The position numbers and the translations under genes were made by a program. DNA of 64,000 nt from Iodobacter fluviatilis. GTDB taxonomy: Bacteria > Pseudomonadota > Gammaproteobacteria > Burkholderiales > Chitinibacteraceae. The stretch's first letter is position 1; every line of letters begins with the position of its first letter. The DNA is taken from NCBI RefSeq assembly GCF_900451195.1, contig NZ_UGHR01000003.1, forward strand, positions 186,001-250,000, written 5' to 3'. The notes below the pieces were generated by a model that did no database searches, was not told the origin of the DNA, and worked only from the letters and a program-made list of their open reading frames with translations. Shown piece after piece: positions 26,319-36,132 of this stretch.

Positions 26319-26720
26319 ATGCGCTACTTTTTAGCTGTATTTGCATTGATGGCCACCTTTGCTCAGGCAGAAACAACGGGCCCAGACGGAATGACCACTG
26401 CTCAGTTAGGTGAGTTTTTAAAATCACTGCAAACGGCCGTCGCCAAAGATGATGCCTCCAGCGTAGCCAAACTAGCCCGCTTTCCCCTGCGAGTGAATCT
26501 GCCGAAGAAAAAAACACTGCAAGCCCAGCAATTTATTGCTCAGTACTCAAAAGTAATCACACCCAAAGTAAAAGCAGCCGTGCTGGCACAAACAGCTGAA
26601 TCGCTGTTTCGCAATAGCAATGGCGCGATGATAGGCAATGGTGAAATCTGGTTTTCCGGTCTGTGCCTGAATAAAGAATGCACAAAGCAGACCACCAAAA
26701 TGATTGCCATCAATCCATAA
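26319..26720 (+). CDS. Small secreted protein of unknown function
   Basis: A 133-residue protein with a clear signal peptide (MRYFLAVFALMATFAQA-ET). The mature part is helical at first (AQLGEFLKSLQTAVAKDDASSVAKLARFPLRVN), then shows FIAQYSKVITPKVKAAVL and a closing beta-like section with two cysteines (GLCLNKECTK) that could form a disulfide. This outline recalls small periplasmic NTF2-like proteins, but I do not recognise a named family. It lies between the ClC gene and queC and is probably co-transcribed with both. Confidence 0.75.
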   Translation: MRYFLAVFALMATFAQAETTGPDGMTTAQLGEFLKSLQTAVAKDDASSVAKLARFPLRVNLPKKKTLQAQQFIAQYSKVITPKVKAAVLAQTAESLFRNSNGAMIGNGEIWFSGLCLNKECTKQTTKMIAINP

Positions 26721-26743
26721 ACATTATTTAAATTGAAAATATC

Positions 26744-27430
26744 ATGACCAAAAAACCTGCAGTGATCTTATTATCTGGTGGCCTAGATTCTGCTACCTGC
26801 CTTGCCATTGCCAAAGCAGAAGGCTTTGCTCCCTATTGTCTGTCTTTTGACTACGGCCAGAAGCACAACGCCGAGCTGAAAGCGGCCGCCCGAGTGGCAG
26901 AAGCCTTGGGAGCCGTTGAACACCGTATTCTGAAAATTGATTTAGCTGGCTTTGGCGGCTCTGCACTTACCGACGCCACTATTGATGTACCAACTGACGG
27001 TGGCAAGCCCGGCGAGATCCCTGTGACCTATGTGCCCGCACGCAACACGGTGCTGCTCTCTTACGCACTGGCATGGTCTGAAGTGCTCAAAGCCGATGAT
27101 ATTTTTATTGGCGTAAATGCTGTGGATTACTCAGGCTATCCAGACTGCCGCCCAGAATACATTGCGTCATTCCAAGCCATGGCAAGGCTGGCGACTAAGG
27201 TGGGCGTAGAAGGCTCAAACCTCACCATCCACACCCCATTGCTAAAACTCACCAAAGCAGAAATCGCCCAAAAAGGGACCGAGCTTGGCGTGGATTACGC
27301 GCTCACCGTCACCTGCTACAAAGCCGATGAAGATGGCCAAGCCTGCGGCGAATGCGAAGCCTGCCGCTTGCGCAGCGCTGGTTTTGCCCAGGCTGGGCTG
27401 GCAGATCCAACCCGATATCAAGGTGAATGA
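26744..27430 (+). CDS. queC: 7-cyano-7-deazaguanine synthase QueC
   Basis: A 228-residue enzyme that makes preQ0 from 7-carboxy-7-deazaguanine with ATP and ammonia. The PP-loop is [12 protein letters not shown] (about residues 9-20) and the C-terminal zinc site is formed by CYKADEDG and [10 protein letters not shown] (four cysteines). Length is typical. Together with queE upstream it supplies two consecutive steps of the queuosine pathway. Confidence 0.96.
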   Translation: MTKKPAVILLSGGLDSATCLAIAKAEGFAPYCLSFDYGQKHNAELKAAARVAEALGAVEHRILKIDLAGFGGSALTDATIDVPTDGGKPGEIPVTYVPARNTVLLSYALAWSEVLKADDIFIGVNAVDYSGYPDCRPEYIASFQAMARLATKVGVEGSNLTIHTPLLKLTKAEIAQKGTELGVDYALTVTCYKADEDGQACGECEACRLRSAGFAQAGLADPTRYQGE

Positions 27431-27449
27431 ATCCCAATTCACGCTAGCC

Positions 27450-27468
27450 AAGGTCAAAAAGACCTTTT
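27450..27468 (+). terminator. Weak terminator after queC
   Basis: AAGGTC-AAAAA-GACCTT followed by TT gives a 6-bp stem 20 bases after the queC stop. It is short and ends where the dispersed repeat begins. Confidence 0.4.
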
Positions 27469-27489
27469 CAGTGCCTTCGGCACGTTGAT

Positions 27490-28659
27490 TTAGGTGCGGG
27501 CGTCCCGCTGGACCTTCCTTTCTTGCGCGGCTTTCAAATCGATTCTTCCGAAGTGCTGATGGCAAAAATAGAGGTCAAACACCCCGTCGTTCAGACTATC
27601 TGCACGCAGTGCAATAGGTAAACGATGTAAGGCACTAGACACTTTAAATTTATGATTTTGTAATTTTACTTCGCCGCCCCAACCCACAGTAATGACTTGA
27701 TCGTTGGGGCCGTATTCAATTTCAGGCAAAGCAGAAGGCATGGCAATTAAGCTCGGTTTATAGCGGGTAATCGGTGTGGCTAGCCCTAAGGCTTCATGCG
27801 GGCGCTGCTCGTTATAGACCGTGCGCCAGTCGTTAAATGCATGCTGAACATGGGCTAAATCGCGAAATGCCCGGCCATTTAATACTTCTGCTTTTAGCGT
27901 GCGATGAAAGCGTTCTTCTTTGCCATTAGTTTGCGGATGCCCTGGGCGGCTATGGCTAACATGGATACCCAAGCGGATCAGCCAGATAGATAACTGGCTG
28001 ATGCCATGGCGGGCATCACTGGGGCTTCCCCATGGAGAACCGTTGTCAGCGTTGATACGAGCAGGCAAGCCATAGCGAAGAAATACATCCGTTAAGTGAG
28101 TCTGGACAATGGCTGCCGTGGTTTGACCACAAGCAGTTAAGGTGAGATTAAAGCGAGAATGGTCGTCCAATAAAGTGAGGGGAAAGCACATTTGCTGAGC
28201 CGTATTGAAGTTCCCTTTGAAGTCGATCTGCCATAAAGCATTCGGCTGATCATGCTCAAAACGTAGCCAGTGTTGGGCTTGCTCACTCGCCTTGGCGCAA
28301 ATTAAGCCATGGCGGTGCAGAATATTGGTGATGGTGCTTGGCGCAGGAACATCCACATGGCCCAGCTCCAACAGCCTTCGATGGAGTTTGCGCCCTCCCC
28401 AAACAGGGTGCTTCTGGCGCAGGTCTACAACGAGGGCTTCAATCTCTGCGGTGGTCAGTGTTGGCGATGATTTGGGGCGGCGAGATCGATCTTGAAAACC
28501 TTCTTGGGGGTTATTCAGATAGCGCTGCCGCCACTTGTAACCTGTTTTAGTTGAGATGCCGAAACGCTGGCAAAGCGCTTTAAAATTACAGTTATCTTGC
28601 AGTGTAAGGAGTACAAATTCTGAGCGAATAGACATGATATTCACGGGCATCCAAGGCAT
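27490..28659 (-). CDS. IS481-type transposase
   Basis: A 389-residue DDE transposase. The N-terminal helix-turn-helix region contains LCQRFGISTKTGYKWRQRY, and the integrase core has the DDE triad in WQIDFKGN, INADNGSPWG and NGKEERFHRTLK, with the family tail RPHEALGLATPITRY. The start MPWMPVNIMS matches the usual opening of this family. The last 12 or so residues (QERKVQRDART) and the stop codon come from the flanking repeat, not from the element itself. The frame is intact, so the protein could be active. Confidence 0.9.
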   Translation of the reverse strand: MPWMPVNIMSIRSEFVLLTLQDNCNFKALCQRFGISTKTGYKWRQRYLNNPQEGFQDRSRRPKSSPTLTTAEIEALVVDLRQKHPVWGGRKLHRRLLELGHVDVPAPSTITNILHRHGLICAKASEQAQHWLRFEHDQPNALWQIDFKGNFNTAQQMCFPLTLLDDHSRFNLTLTACGQTTAAIVQTHLTDVFLRYGLPARINADNGSPWGSPSDARHGISQLSIWLIRLGIHVSHSRPGHPQTNGKEERFHRTLKAEVLNGRAFRDLAHVQHAFNDWRTVYNEQRPHEALGLATPITRYKPSLIAMPSALPEIEYGPNDQVITVGWGGEVKLQNHKFKVSSALHRLPIALRADSLNDGVFDLYFCHQHFGRIDLKAAQERKVQRDART

Positions 28660-28748
28660 GGTAAGTAGGCATCCCAAGCGGTTAAAAACACCGCCAAAGT
28701 GTTACCTATGTCCTCGTACAAGTGTTACCCATGTCTATGGTCTATACA
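27532..28748 (-). mobile_element. IS481-family insertion sequence, 1217 bp
   Basis: Borders were set by comparison with the intact repeat at 40361-40586. CGCGGC occurs directly on both sides (27526-27531 and 28749-28754) and fits a 6-bp target duplication. The transposase-upstream end is TGTATAGACCATAG (minus strand) and includes two direct repeats, AAGTGTTACC followed by T or C and ATGTC (about 28696-28735 on the plus strand). The other end, TTTCAAATCGATTC, is not an obvious inverted copy, so the ends are not standard terminal inverted repeats as far as I can see. Confidence 0.75.
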
Positions 28749-28986
28749 CGCGGCCAAGAAACGAAGCCAAAGAAGGCCGCCCCTAAAACACGAAATCCCC
28801 TCGCTGCGGACAATCGAGGTGGCGTCAATTCAACTCGCTTCGCTCAAACACGAATTGACGACTACCCCACCCCCCTTGTTCCTCGTTCGGCGTGTTTTCA
28901 GGGGCAGATAAAAGCCCTATGCTAAGAGCGTGGTCATTACAATTTTTCCTTGCTTACTAAGGCAAAAAAATAATTCCCCTAAGCAA

Positions 28987-29997
<1,011 letters not shown>

Positions 29998-30070
29998 CTA
30001 CCAAACAAGTAAGTGCACTTATTTTAACGAAGTTTGGGGGGAGATGATTGAGCAATGCTGACAAAACTTG

Positions 30071-30104
30071 AAAAAATTTGGGGTGGCACACCTGATGCCA
30101 CCCC
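30071..30104 (-). terminator. Terminator of dadA
   Basis: On the minus strand GGGGTGGCA/TGCCACCCC (30080-30088 with 30096-30104) is followed by AAATTTTTTC. A second stem, GCGGGTTA/TAACCCGC (about 30144-30178), lies between it and the dadA stop. Confidence 0.85.
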
Positions 30105-30186
30105 ATCTGTACAACTGAGCCACTAGCCATGGGCAAGCAGTGGCGGGTTAAGCTAGGATAAAGCATTGGCTAACCCGCCCTGCAAC

Positions 30187-31440
30187 TCAATAACGCGCTA
30201 AAGCTAAGCCGCTGCTTTCGATCTCAGGGGTTTTCTTTGTAATCAAATCAGCCAGCACACGGCCAGAGCCGCAGGCCATGGTCCAGCCCAATGTGCCGTG
30301 GCCGGTATTCAGCCATAAATTAGGATAAGACGTGCCACCCACCAGCGGCGTGCCATCCGGTGTCATCGGGCGTAAACCAGTCCATGGCGTACCTTGGCTG
30401 GTATCCCCGGCATCTGGGAACAGATCATTGGTCACCATGGCGAGGGTCGCAACGCGGCCCATATCCAGATGCTTATCGTAACCCGCAACCTCTGCCATGC
30501 CACCTACACGCAGGCGGGAATCAAAACGAGTCAGTGCAATTTTGTAGCTCTCATCCAGCACGGTAGAGCGCGGTGCGGCATCCGCATTTTTCAAAGGAAT
30601 CGTCAGCGAATAGCCCTTCACCGGATAAACCGGTAAATCCAGCCCCAAGGGAGCGGCCAGCGCGCGCGATGTGCAGCCAGCAGCCAGCACCACATGATCA
30701 GCATTGAGGATTTCACCGCCCTTCAGCTGTACCTGGCGGATTTGCTGATTTGCAGCAATCAGGCGCTCAACCGTCACGCCATAGCGGAACACCACACCAG
30801 CCGCTTCACAACGCGCTGCCAACTTATCGGTAAACATTTTGCAATCACCCGTTTCATCATTAGGCAATTGCAAGGCACCAACCAATTTACCCGGCACACG
30901 CGCTAAGGCAGGCTCTGCATCGACAAGGCCCTGCGCATCCAGTAAATGATTAGGCACGCCGATGGCGCTTAAAATATCCGAATCACGTTGCGCGGCTTCA
31001 AGCTGCTTAGCCGTGCGAAATACCTGCAATGTGCCCAAGCTGCGTTGCTCGTATTGCAGATCCAGCTCTTCGCGCAAATCACGCAAACAGTCCCGGCTGT
31101 ATTCGGCCAGTGGCACCATGCGGCCTTTATTACGCTCATAAGCAGCCGTTGTGCAATTAGCCAGCATTCTTGCCATCCATGACAGCTGAAACAAGCTGCC
31201 ATCGGGGCGAATTTTAAGCGGGGAATGAGGCTGAGTCAGCCATTTAACTGCTTTCCACGGAATGCCAGGCGCGGCCCATGGTGCTGCATAGCCAGGCGAT
31301 ACCTGGCCCGCATTGGCAAAGCTCGTTTCGGTTGCAGGCCCGTCTAGTTGTTCCAGTACGGTGACTTCGCATCCCGCTGCGCGCAGGTAGTGCGCAGTTG
31401 CTACGCCGACAACGCCAGCTCCGATTACAATCACTTGCAT
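30187..31440 (-). CDS. dadA: D-amino acid dehydrogenase, small subunit
   Basis: A 417-residue FAD-dependent membrane-associated dehydrogenase that oxidises D-alanine and other D-amino acids to 2-oxoacids, feeding the respiratory chain. The N-terminal dinucleotide fold is [15 protein letters not shown] (residues 4-18) ending in VLEQ. Family motifs include [20 protein letters not shown] and, near the C-terminus, [14 protein letters not shown] and [16 protein letters not shown]. No alanine racemase gene is adjacent. The leader upstream contains a possible GGGGAA/TTCCCC stem (about 31493-31523). Confidence 0.95.
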   Translation of the reverse strand: MQVIVIGAGVVGVATAHYLRAAGCEVTVLEQLDGPATETSFANAGQVSPGYAAPWAAPGIPWKAVKWLTQPHSPLKIRPDGSLFQLSWMARMLANCTTAAYERNKGRMVPLAEYSRDCLRDLREELDLQYEQRSLGTLQVFRTAKQLEAAQRDSDILSAIGVPNHLLDAQGLVDAEPALARVPGKLVGALQLPNDETGDCKMFTDKLAARCEAAGVVFRYGVTVERLIAANQQIRQVQLKGGEILNADHVVLAAGCTSRALAAPLGLDLPVYPVKGYSLTIPLKNADAAPRSTVLDESYKIALTRFDSRLRVGGMAEVAGYDKHLDMGRVATLAMVTNDLFPDAGDTSQGTPWTGLRPMTPDGTPLVGGTSYPNLWLNTGHGTLGWTMACGSGRVLADLITKKTPEIESSGLALARY

Positions 31441-31772
31441 ATTATTTAATCCTTAACCCTTTAGGGTATGTACTGTTTGCAGCATATCGCCGGGGAACAG
31501 GTTCAGCGATAGGTGATTCCCCTTGCATAAGTATATTTGGGTATTTATTCCTTAATCAAATAAATAAAGGAATGATCAACCCAACTTTTTGCTATATGAG
31601 CAATAAAATTGTTCAATGTATAAAATGAATGGCATAAGTTTTATTATCACGGCCCATAGAATGAAGGCTATGCATTTCATAATAAAGACAGCCCCCGCCC
31701 TTCACAGCAAAACACTTGATCAACACAAGAACATACCGTACGATTGGTTTGTTTTTATGCCAGAGTGCTGCA
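31441..31772. other. 332-base divergent region between dadA and the TetR gene
   Basis: The region is AT-rich in the middle (31550-31680) and holds no supported ORF. It contains the dadA leader with a GGGGAA/TTCCCC stem near 31493-31523 and, at the other end, the TetR operator at 31732-31751. I see nothing else. Confidence 0.4.
31732..31751 (+). promoter_or_regulatory. Operator O1 for the TetR-family regulator
   Basis: CATACCGTACGATTGGTTTG is an imperfect inverted repeat (CATACC ... GGTTTG) 21 bases before the regulator's ATG. Its reverse complement contains CCAATCGT-N-CGGTATG, the same core as the element before the HPP gene at 32355. This placement implies autorepression. Confidence 0.65.
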
Positions 31773-32315
31773 ATGCCAATCACTAAACAACAACTTATCG
31801 ATCAAGCCACGGCCTTATTCAGAATGAAAGGCTACGCGGCGACCAGTATCGGGGAAATAGTGCAGGCTTGCGGCATTACCAAGGGCAGCCTTTATCATCA
31901 CTTTGCCAGCAAAGAAGCGCTGGGGCTGGCTGCGCTGGAGCAATTGGAAGCCTATTTTGACGAGCATATTTTCTCTCAAATACGCGACTCTCAGCCTGCT
32001 GCTGGCCTAGCAGCGTTTAATCTGGCGATAGAAGAGTTTTTTTGGCAGCACCCCGATGGCTGCCTGCTAGCCAGCTTAAGTTTGGAAACAAGCGCGGCAA
32101 ACGAGCCCTTCCAACAGGCCATTTCACAATTTTTTAATAAATGGCAAGGCTGCTACTATCAGGCATTTATTGGCGCTCATCCTGCCGACAAAGCCAAAAT
32201 ACTCAGTATTGATGCCCTCGCCATCGTCCAGGGCTGCATTCTGATGTACCGGATTAATGGCAATATCGAGCCCTTACAGCGCCAGCTACAAGCATTACTC
32301 CGACTCTGCGATTAA
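31773..32315 (+). CDS. TetR-family transcriptional regulator
   Basis: A 180-residue TetR/AcrR-type repressor. The N-terminal helix-turn-helix (about residues 4-50) reads TKQQLIDQATALFRMKGYAATSIGEIVQACGITKGSLYHHFASKEAL in outline, with the typical recognition helix KGSLYHHF. The ligand-binding domain has a Cys near residue 92 (DGCLLASL), reminiscent of redox- or electrophile-sensing NemR-like regulators, but a ligand cannot be assigned. ATG 31773 (MPITKQQ) is chosen; the frame to 31716 opens with TTG upstream of the operator. It is followed by the HPP gene, which carries the same operator. Confidence 0.92.
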   Translation: MPITKQQLIDQATALFRMKGYAATSIGEIVQACGITKGSLYHHFASKEALGLAALEQLEAYFDEHIFSQIRDSQPAAGLAAFNLAIEEFFWQHPDGCLLASLSLETSAANEPFQQAISQFFNKWQGCYYQAFIGAHPADKAKILSIDALAIVQGCILMYRINGNIEPLQRQLQALLRLCD

Positions 32316-32354
32316 AAATTCACCCAACACAGACTGATCATTTTTATACAAAAA

Positions 32355-32374
32355 CATACCAATCGTTCGGTATG
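32355..32374 (+). promoter_or_regulatory. Operator O2 for the TetR-family regulator
   Basis: CATACCAATCGTTCGGTATG has perfect 6-bp outer arms (CATACC/GGTATG) and lies 17 bases before the HPP-gene ATG, over the probable promoter or start region. It shares its core with O1 in reverse orientation. Binding would repress the HPP gene. Confidence 0.7.
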
Positions 32375-32391
32375 AAACAAAGGAAAACTTC

Positions 32392-32862
32392 ATGGATACT
32401 CACACTTTAAAGCATGCCCTACTCGCGGGAACAGGCGGGTTTATTGCGATTTTACTGCTGGCAGGCGTCAGCGAATTTGGAACGGCAGCGCTGATTATGG
32501 CGCCATTTGGTGCAAGCTGTGTTTTGCTGTTTGCTCTGCCCGAAGCGGCCCTATCGCAGCCACGTAATGTAATCGGTGGGCATTTATTAACCGCAACGGT
32601 AGGGCTGGCTTTTTATTCACTGGCCCCGAATACAGCGGTATTTGCATCATTGGCGGTAGGACTTGCCATCAGCCTGATGGTGCTAACTAAAACGACTCAT
32701 CCACCAGCCGGTGCAAACCCGCTGCTGTTTTTTCTGGCAGCCAAGCCGCTGGGGGCCTGGTTTTTGCTCACCCCTGTGGCAAGCGGAGCTATTTTGCTGG
32801 TGCTGCTTGCCACCCTTTACCACCGTGCCACAGGTAAATTCAGCTATCCGGTAAAGCGTTAA
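32392..32862 (+). CDS. HPP-family membrane protein
   Basis: A 156-residue protein with four to five hydrophobic segments and the diagnostic THPPAGANPLL motif (about residues 102-112), typical of the HPP family. Some family members have been linked to nitrite transport in cyanobacteria and plants; no substrate can be inferred here. AAAGGA lies 7-8 bases before the ATG. Regulation by the upstream TetR protein is strongly suggested by a matching operator in front of each gene. Its last four bases overlap the convergent elaA gene. Confidence 0.88.
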   Translation: MDTHTLKHALLAGTGGFIAILLLAGVSEFGTAALIMAPFGASCVLLFALPEAALSQPRNVIGGHLLTATVGLAFYSLAPNTAVFASLAVGLAISLMVLTKTTHPPAGANPLLFFLAAKPLGAWFLLTPVASGAILLVLLATLYHRATGKFSYPVKR

Positions 32863-33311
32863 GCGGCAATCACCATATCGATATGCGGAATATTGTCTTC
32901 TAAATATTCCTGCCCCACCGGCACAAAACCAAAATGACCGTAAAAACCCTGCAAATGGGATTGCGCTCCAATACGATGGCCTTGGCCCGGATAAATCTGG
33001 CTTGAATAACGCAAACCTTCTGCCACCAGCTTTGATCCGGTTCCACCGCGGCGAGCATCCGGGTGAGTAATGACCCTCCCAATCGAGGGCTCTGCATATT
33101 TAAGACCGGGCGGCACCAGACGCAGGCTAGCAAACACCTGGCCGTTTTGATCAAAACCTAATAAATGCTGCGAAACCGCATCGTATTGGTCCATATCCGG
33201 ATAAACACAGTTTTGCTCAACAATAAAAACGTCCTGGCGTAACTTTAAATGGGCATACAAAGTCAGCGCATCAAAATCCGCCAAAGCAAACCAACGCCAT
33301 TGCAATTCCAT
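32859..33311 (-). CDS. elaA: ElaA-type GNAT acetyltransferase
   Basis: A 150-residue GCN5-related N-acetyltransferase of the ElaA family. The N-terminal LYAHLKLRQDVFIVEQNCVYPDMDQYD is characteristic, and the acetyl-CoA-binding motif A is IGRVITHPDARRGGTGSKLV (about 78-97). The C-terminal FYGHFGFVPVGQEYLEDNIPHIDM completes the fold. The substrate of ElaA proteins is not established to my knowledge. It converges on the HPP gene with a 4-base overlap. Confidence 0.92.
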   Translation of the reverse strand: MELQWRWFALADFDALTLYAHLKLRQDVFIVEQNCVYPDMDQYDAVSQHLLGFDQNGQVFASLRLVPPGLKYAEPSIGRVITHPDARRGGTGSKLVAEGLRYSSQIYPGQGHRIGAQSHLQGFYGHFGFVPVGQEYLEDNIPHIDMVIAA

Positions 33312-33327
33312 AATCAGTATCCTAAGA

Positions 33328-33352
33328 AAAAGGCTGCCAAAGCAGCCTTTCT
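33328..33352 (-). terminator. Terminator downstream of argH
   Basis: On the minus strand AAAGGCTGC-TTTG-GCAGCCTTT runs into TTCTT, a good intrinsic terminator. It lies about 180 bases past the argH stop, beyond an R2 repeat arm and just ahead of elaA. Confidence 0.75.
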
Positions 33353-33441
33353 GATGAAGTGGCGTGACGGCACAGAAGTGCTAAAAACAAACCGGCGATC
33401 CACAAAAAACACACAAAGCAGAAAACCCGATTATTTGTCTT

Positions 33442-33491
33442 GGTTTTCTCCGTGTAACTCTGTGCGCTCTGTGGTTCAAGATTTGGGTTTT
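33442..33491. repeat. R2 extragenic repeat, copy 1 (right arm)
   Basis: GGTTTTCTCCGTGTAACTCT, then a CTCTGTGGTTCAAGATTTGG ending, is the right arm of the R2 family. The left side (about 33388-33428) is degenerate, showing only ACCGGCGATCCACAAAAAAC. It lies between argH and elaA. Confidence 0.8.
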
Positions 33492-33528
33492 GTCTGCACA
33501 CCTGCTTTATTTGGAAATGACTTTATTT

Positions 33529-34917
33529 TTAGCAGCCCAGCTTTTCACGCCATTTGGCAATTTGCACCAGCACCTGAAACGGCGCAGTGCCGCCTACATG
33601 GTTACGGGCATTCAGAGAGCCTTCCAGCGTCAGTACTTCAAAAATATCGTCTTCGATCAGCGGAGAGAAGCTCTGCAATTCAACCAATTGCAAATCGCCC
33701 AGATCTTTATGCTTTTGCTCGGCATAGCGCACGGCTAAAGCAACGGCCTCGTGTGCATCACGGAACGGAATGCCACGCTTCACCAGATAATCGGCCAGAT
33801 CAGTTGCAGTAGAAAAGCCCTGTTTTACTGCACGCACCATGGCATCTGGTTTTACCGTAATGCCACGCATCATGTCGGCATAAATACGTAGGGTATCAGT
33901 CAGGGTGTCCACCGTATCAAATAATGGCTCTTTATCTTCCTGATTATCTTTATTGTAAGCCAATGGCTGGCCTTTCATTAAGGTAAGCAGGGAAATCAGG
34001 CTGCCATTTACACGGCCGGTTTTACCACGCACCAGCTCAGGCACATCCGGGTTTTTCTTTTGCGGCATGATGGAGCTGCCGGTACAAAAGCGATCGGCAA
34101 TATCAATAAAGCCGTAACGCGGGCTCATCCACAGAATCAGCTCTTCGGATAAACGCGACAAATGCGTCATTACCAATGCTGCGGCGGCAGTAAATTCAAT
34201 TGCAAAATCACGGTCTGAAACCGCATCAAGCGAGTTCTGACAGACTTCATCAAAGCCCAGCAATTTTGCGGTGTATTCCCTGTCAATCGGATACGTTGTA
34301 CCGGCCAGAGCGGCAGATCCCAGTGGTAAGCGATTCACACGTTTACGTGCATCAATCAAACGCTCTGCATCGCGGCCCAGCATTTCTACATAAGCCATCA
34401 TATGGTGGCCAAAGGTCACAGGCTGAGCCACTTGCAAATGAGTAAAGCCTGGCATCACGGTAGAGGCGTTTTTTTCTGCCAGATCAATCAAAGAAACCTG
34501 CAGCTCGTGCACAAGGCCAACCAGCAAATCAATTGCGCCGCGCAGATACAAGCGGATATCGGTGGCAACCTGATCATTACGGCTGCGGCCGGTATGCAGG
34601 CGCTTACCGGCATCGCCAATCATTTGCGTTAGGCGACGCTCGATATTCATATGCACGTCTTCTAAATCGAGGCTCCATTCAAACGTGCCTTCACGGATTT
34701 CGTTCAGGATATCGGCCATGCCGCCCTGAATAGATTTCAGGTCTTCAACGGACAACACACCTACTTTATTCAGCATGGTGGCGTGAGCCAGGGAGCCCTG
34801 GATATCTACTTCGGCCATGCGTTTATCAAAATCTACCGAGGCGGTATAACGTTTGACGAGTTCTGTAACCGGCTCGTTAAAACGGCCAGACCACATCTTT
34901 TTGCTCTGATCTTGCAT
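33529..34917 (-). CDS. argH: Argininosuccinate lyase
   Basis: A 462-residue fumarase/aspartase-superfamily enzyme that splits argininosuccinate into arginine and fumarate, the last step of arginine synthesis. Conserved blocks include MWSGRF near the start, [13 protein letters not shown], and the superfamily signature [12 protein letters not shown] (about residue 280). ATG 34917 is set by AGGA 8 bases upstream; the longer frame to 34974 has no such site. It stands alone with a 530-base upstream gap. Confidence 0.97.
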   Translation of the reverse strand: MQDQSKKMWSGRFNEPVTELVKRYTASVDFDKRMAEVDIQGSLAHATMLNKVGVLSVEDLKSIQGGMADILNEIREGTFEWSLDLEDVHMNIERRLTQMIGDAGKRLHTGRSRNDQVATDIRLYLRGAIDLLVGLVHELQVSLIDLAEKNASTVMPGFTHLQVAQPVTFGHHMMAYVEMLGRDAERLIDARKRVNRLPLGSAALAGTTYPIDREYTAKLLGFDEVCQNSLDAVSDRDFAIEFTAAAALVMTHLSRLSEELILWMSPRYGFIDIADRFCTGSSIMPQKKNPDVPELVRGKTGRVNGSLISLLTLMKGQPLAYNKDNQEDKEPLFDTVDTLTDTLRIYADMMRGITVKPDAMVRAVKQGFSTATDLADYLVKRGIPFRDAHEAVALAVRYAEQKHKDLGDLQLVELQSFSPLIEDDIFEVLTLEGSLNARNHVGGTAPFQVLVQIAKWREKLGC

Positions 34918-35449
34918 GTTTTTTTCCTGATCGAATCTTGATTTAAGGCAAATTATATCTGCCCGCATCAACAATACGTAAAATTTCCGTTGAATAAATA
35001 TGCCACGGCAATTTGTCTGAAAGAGCTTCCTGTTGCTATTCTGACAAAGAAAAGAACCTATACTGCAGGCAAAGTAGATTATTGCTTATACAGCGATAAG
35101 AATACGCTGTAAAAACGCAGAATACCTTATAAAAACCAAGAACGTTGCCTGCTCCAAAAGAGCAAAGGCCCGTATAATCCGCTGCAGAAATAATAATGAA
35201 AGCCGATTCATGCAAAAGACATAATCCGTTTCATTTAGTTATGACAAAAAACGAATGCCCGATAATTTAAACAATATTGCAGACATATCGATCGTTTCTT
35301 ATTCATCTTTGAAACGTATCCTCTGCAGCAAGAATTGTGAAGCAGTCAGGCAGCCCAAGACATAAAAGCAATACCCGCTTTATGCTTCTGCCCTGCCCTG
35401 CCCCAACTTAAACCGTTATTGAATACAGCAGCGCCATAGAGAGTATGCA
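34918..35449. other. 532-base divergent region upstream of argH and the SPOR gene
   Basis: No supported ORF. The region is AT-rich. A perfect TATAAT lies at 35173-35178 (plus strand) with only a weak -35 candidate (TGCTCC at 35150-35155), a possible promoter for the SPOR gene. The stretch 35386-35410 repeats CCTGCC. I see no RNA gene or operator here. Confidence 0.35.
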
Positions 35450-36115
35450 ATGTCCAGAGACATGAAAAGAACACCTCGCAGCAGTACCAGCAACTCCTCA
35501 AAAAGTGGTGGCGGAGGCTCTCTGCTGACTGGATTGCTCATTGGTTTATTTGGCGGTGTCGCTGTCGCCGTTGCTGTTGCGGTATTTTTAAACCGCAGTG
35601 GAAATCCTTTTGCAGGCAAAGTAAGCACCACACCTGCTGATGCCATTTCTTCAGCACCTGTTGGCCAGCCGCCACAAACACCGGAAGTCTTATCTCCTGG
35701 CGGCAAGAATGATGTGATTATTGTCACACCCACACCCACTGCCTCCGCCGTAAAGAATGAAAATGGTGAGCGCTTTGATTTTTATAAAATGCTGCCGGAA
35801 CTTGCAGACAAAAAACCTGCCGAAGCAGCTAAACCTGCCGAGCCTAAAAAGCCTGAAGCCAGCCCGCCGGTAAAAGTAGAAGTACCCAAAGGGGCATATT
35901 TACAAATTGGCTCATTCCAAAATGAACAAGATGCAGATAATCTTAAAGCCAAACTCGCCTTACTTGGCATAGAGGCCAGAATTCAAACCAGCGATATTCC
36001 TGGTAAAGGAATCTGGCATCGCGTTCGGCTTGGCCCGTTTAATTCCAGCAATGAGCTGGATAATGCCCGCTCACAACTAAAAGCGAATGGCGTAGATAGC
36101 GCCGTTGTTAAATAA
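35450..36115 (+). CDS. SPOR-domain protein, FtsN-like
   Basis: A 221-residue bitopic inner-membrane protein: a short cytoplasmic Ser/Gly/Lys-rich tail, one membrane helix (about 24-46, LLTGLLIGLFGGVAVAVAVAVF), a Pro/Ala/Lys-rich periplasmic linker (about 60-140) and a C-terminal SPOR domain (about 145-221, YLQIGSFQNEQDADNLKAKL ... WHRVRLGPF). SPOR domains bind denuded septal peptidoglycan, so a division role like that of FtsN is inferred. It lies 17 bases before dsbA and is probably co-transcribed with it. Confidence 0.9.
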   Translation: MSRDMKRTPRSSTSNSSKSGGGGSLLTGLLIGLFGGVAVAVAVAVFLNRSGNPFAGKVSTTPADAISSAPVGQPPQTPEVLSPGGKNDVIIVTPTPTASAVKNENGERFDFYKMLPELADKKPAEAAKPAEPKKPEASPPVKVEVPKGAYLQIGSFQNEQDADNLKAKLALLGIEARIQTSDIPGKGIWHRVRLGPFNSSNELDNARSQLKANGVDSAVVK

Positions 36116-36132
36116 CAAGGTAGGACTTGCGT

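Larger units (their letters stand above)
27467..28919. repeat. Dispersed repeat family R1, copy A, split by an IS
   Basis: The segments 27467-27531 and 28755-28919 together match the intact copy at 40361-40586. Shared landmarks in order are GTGCCTTCGGCAC, GGTGCGGGCGTCCCGCTGGA, CCTTCCTTTCTTG, CAAGAAA, TGCGGACAATCGAG, ACTCGCTTCGCTCAAACA, CTTGTTCCTC and GGCGTGTTT. The central palindrome (CTTTCTTG/CAAGAAA) is interrupted by the IS at its loop. It is extragenic, between queC and hemB. Apart from the end of the IS transposase frame, no supported gene lies in it. Confidence 0.85.

Noticed and set aside
33249..33812. 187-codon plus-strand ORF across the argH/elaA gap
   Set aside because: Runs through a terminator, an R2 repeat and the argH 3' end; no coding signature.
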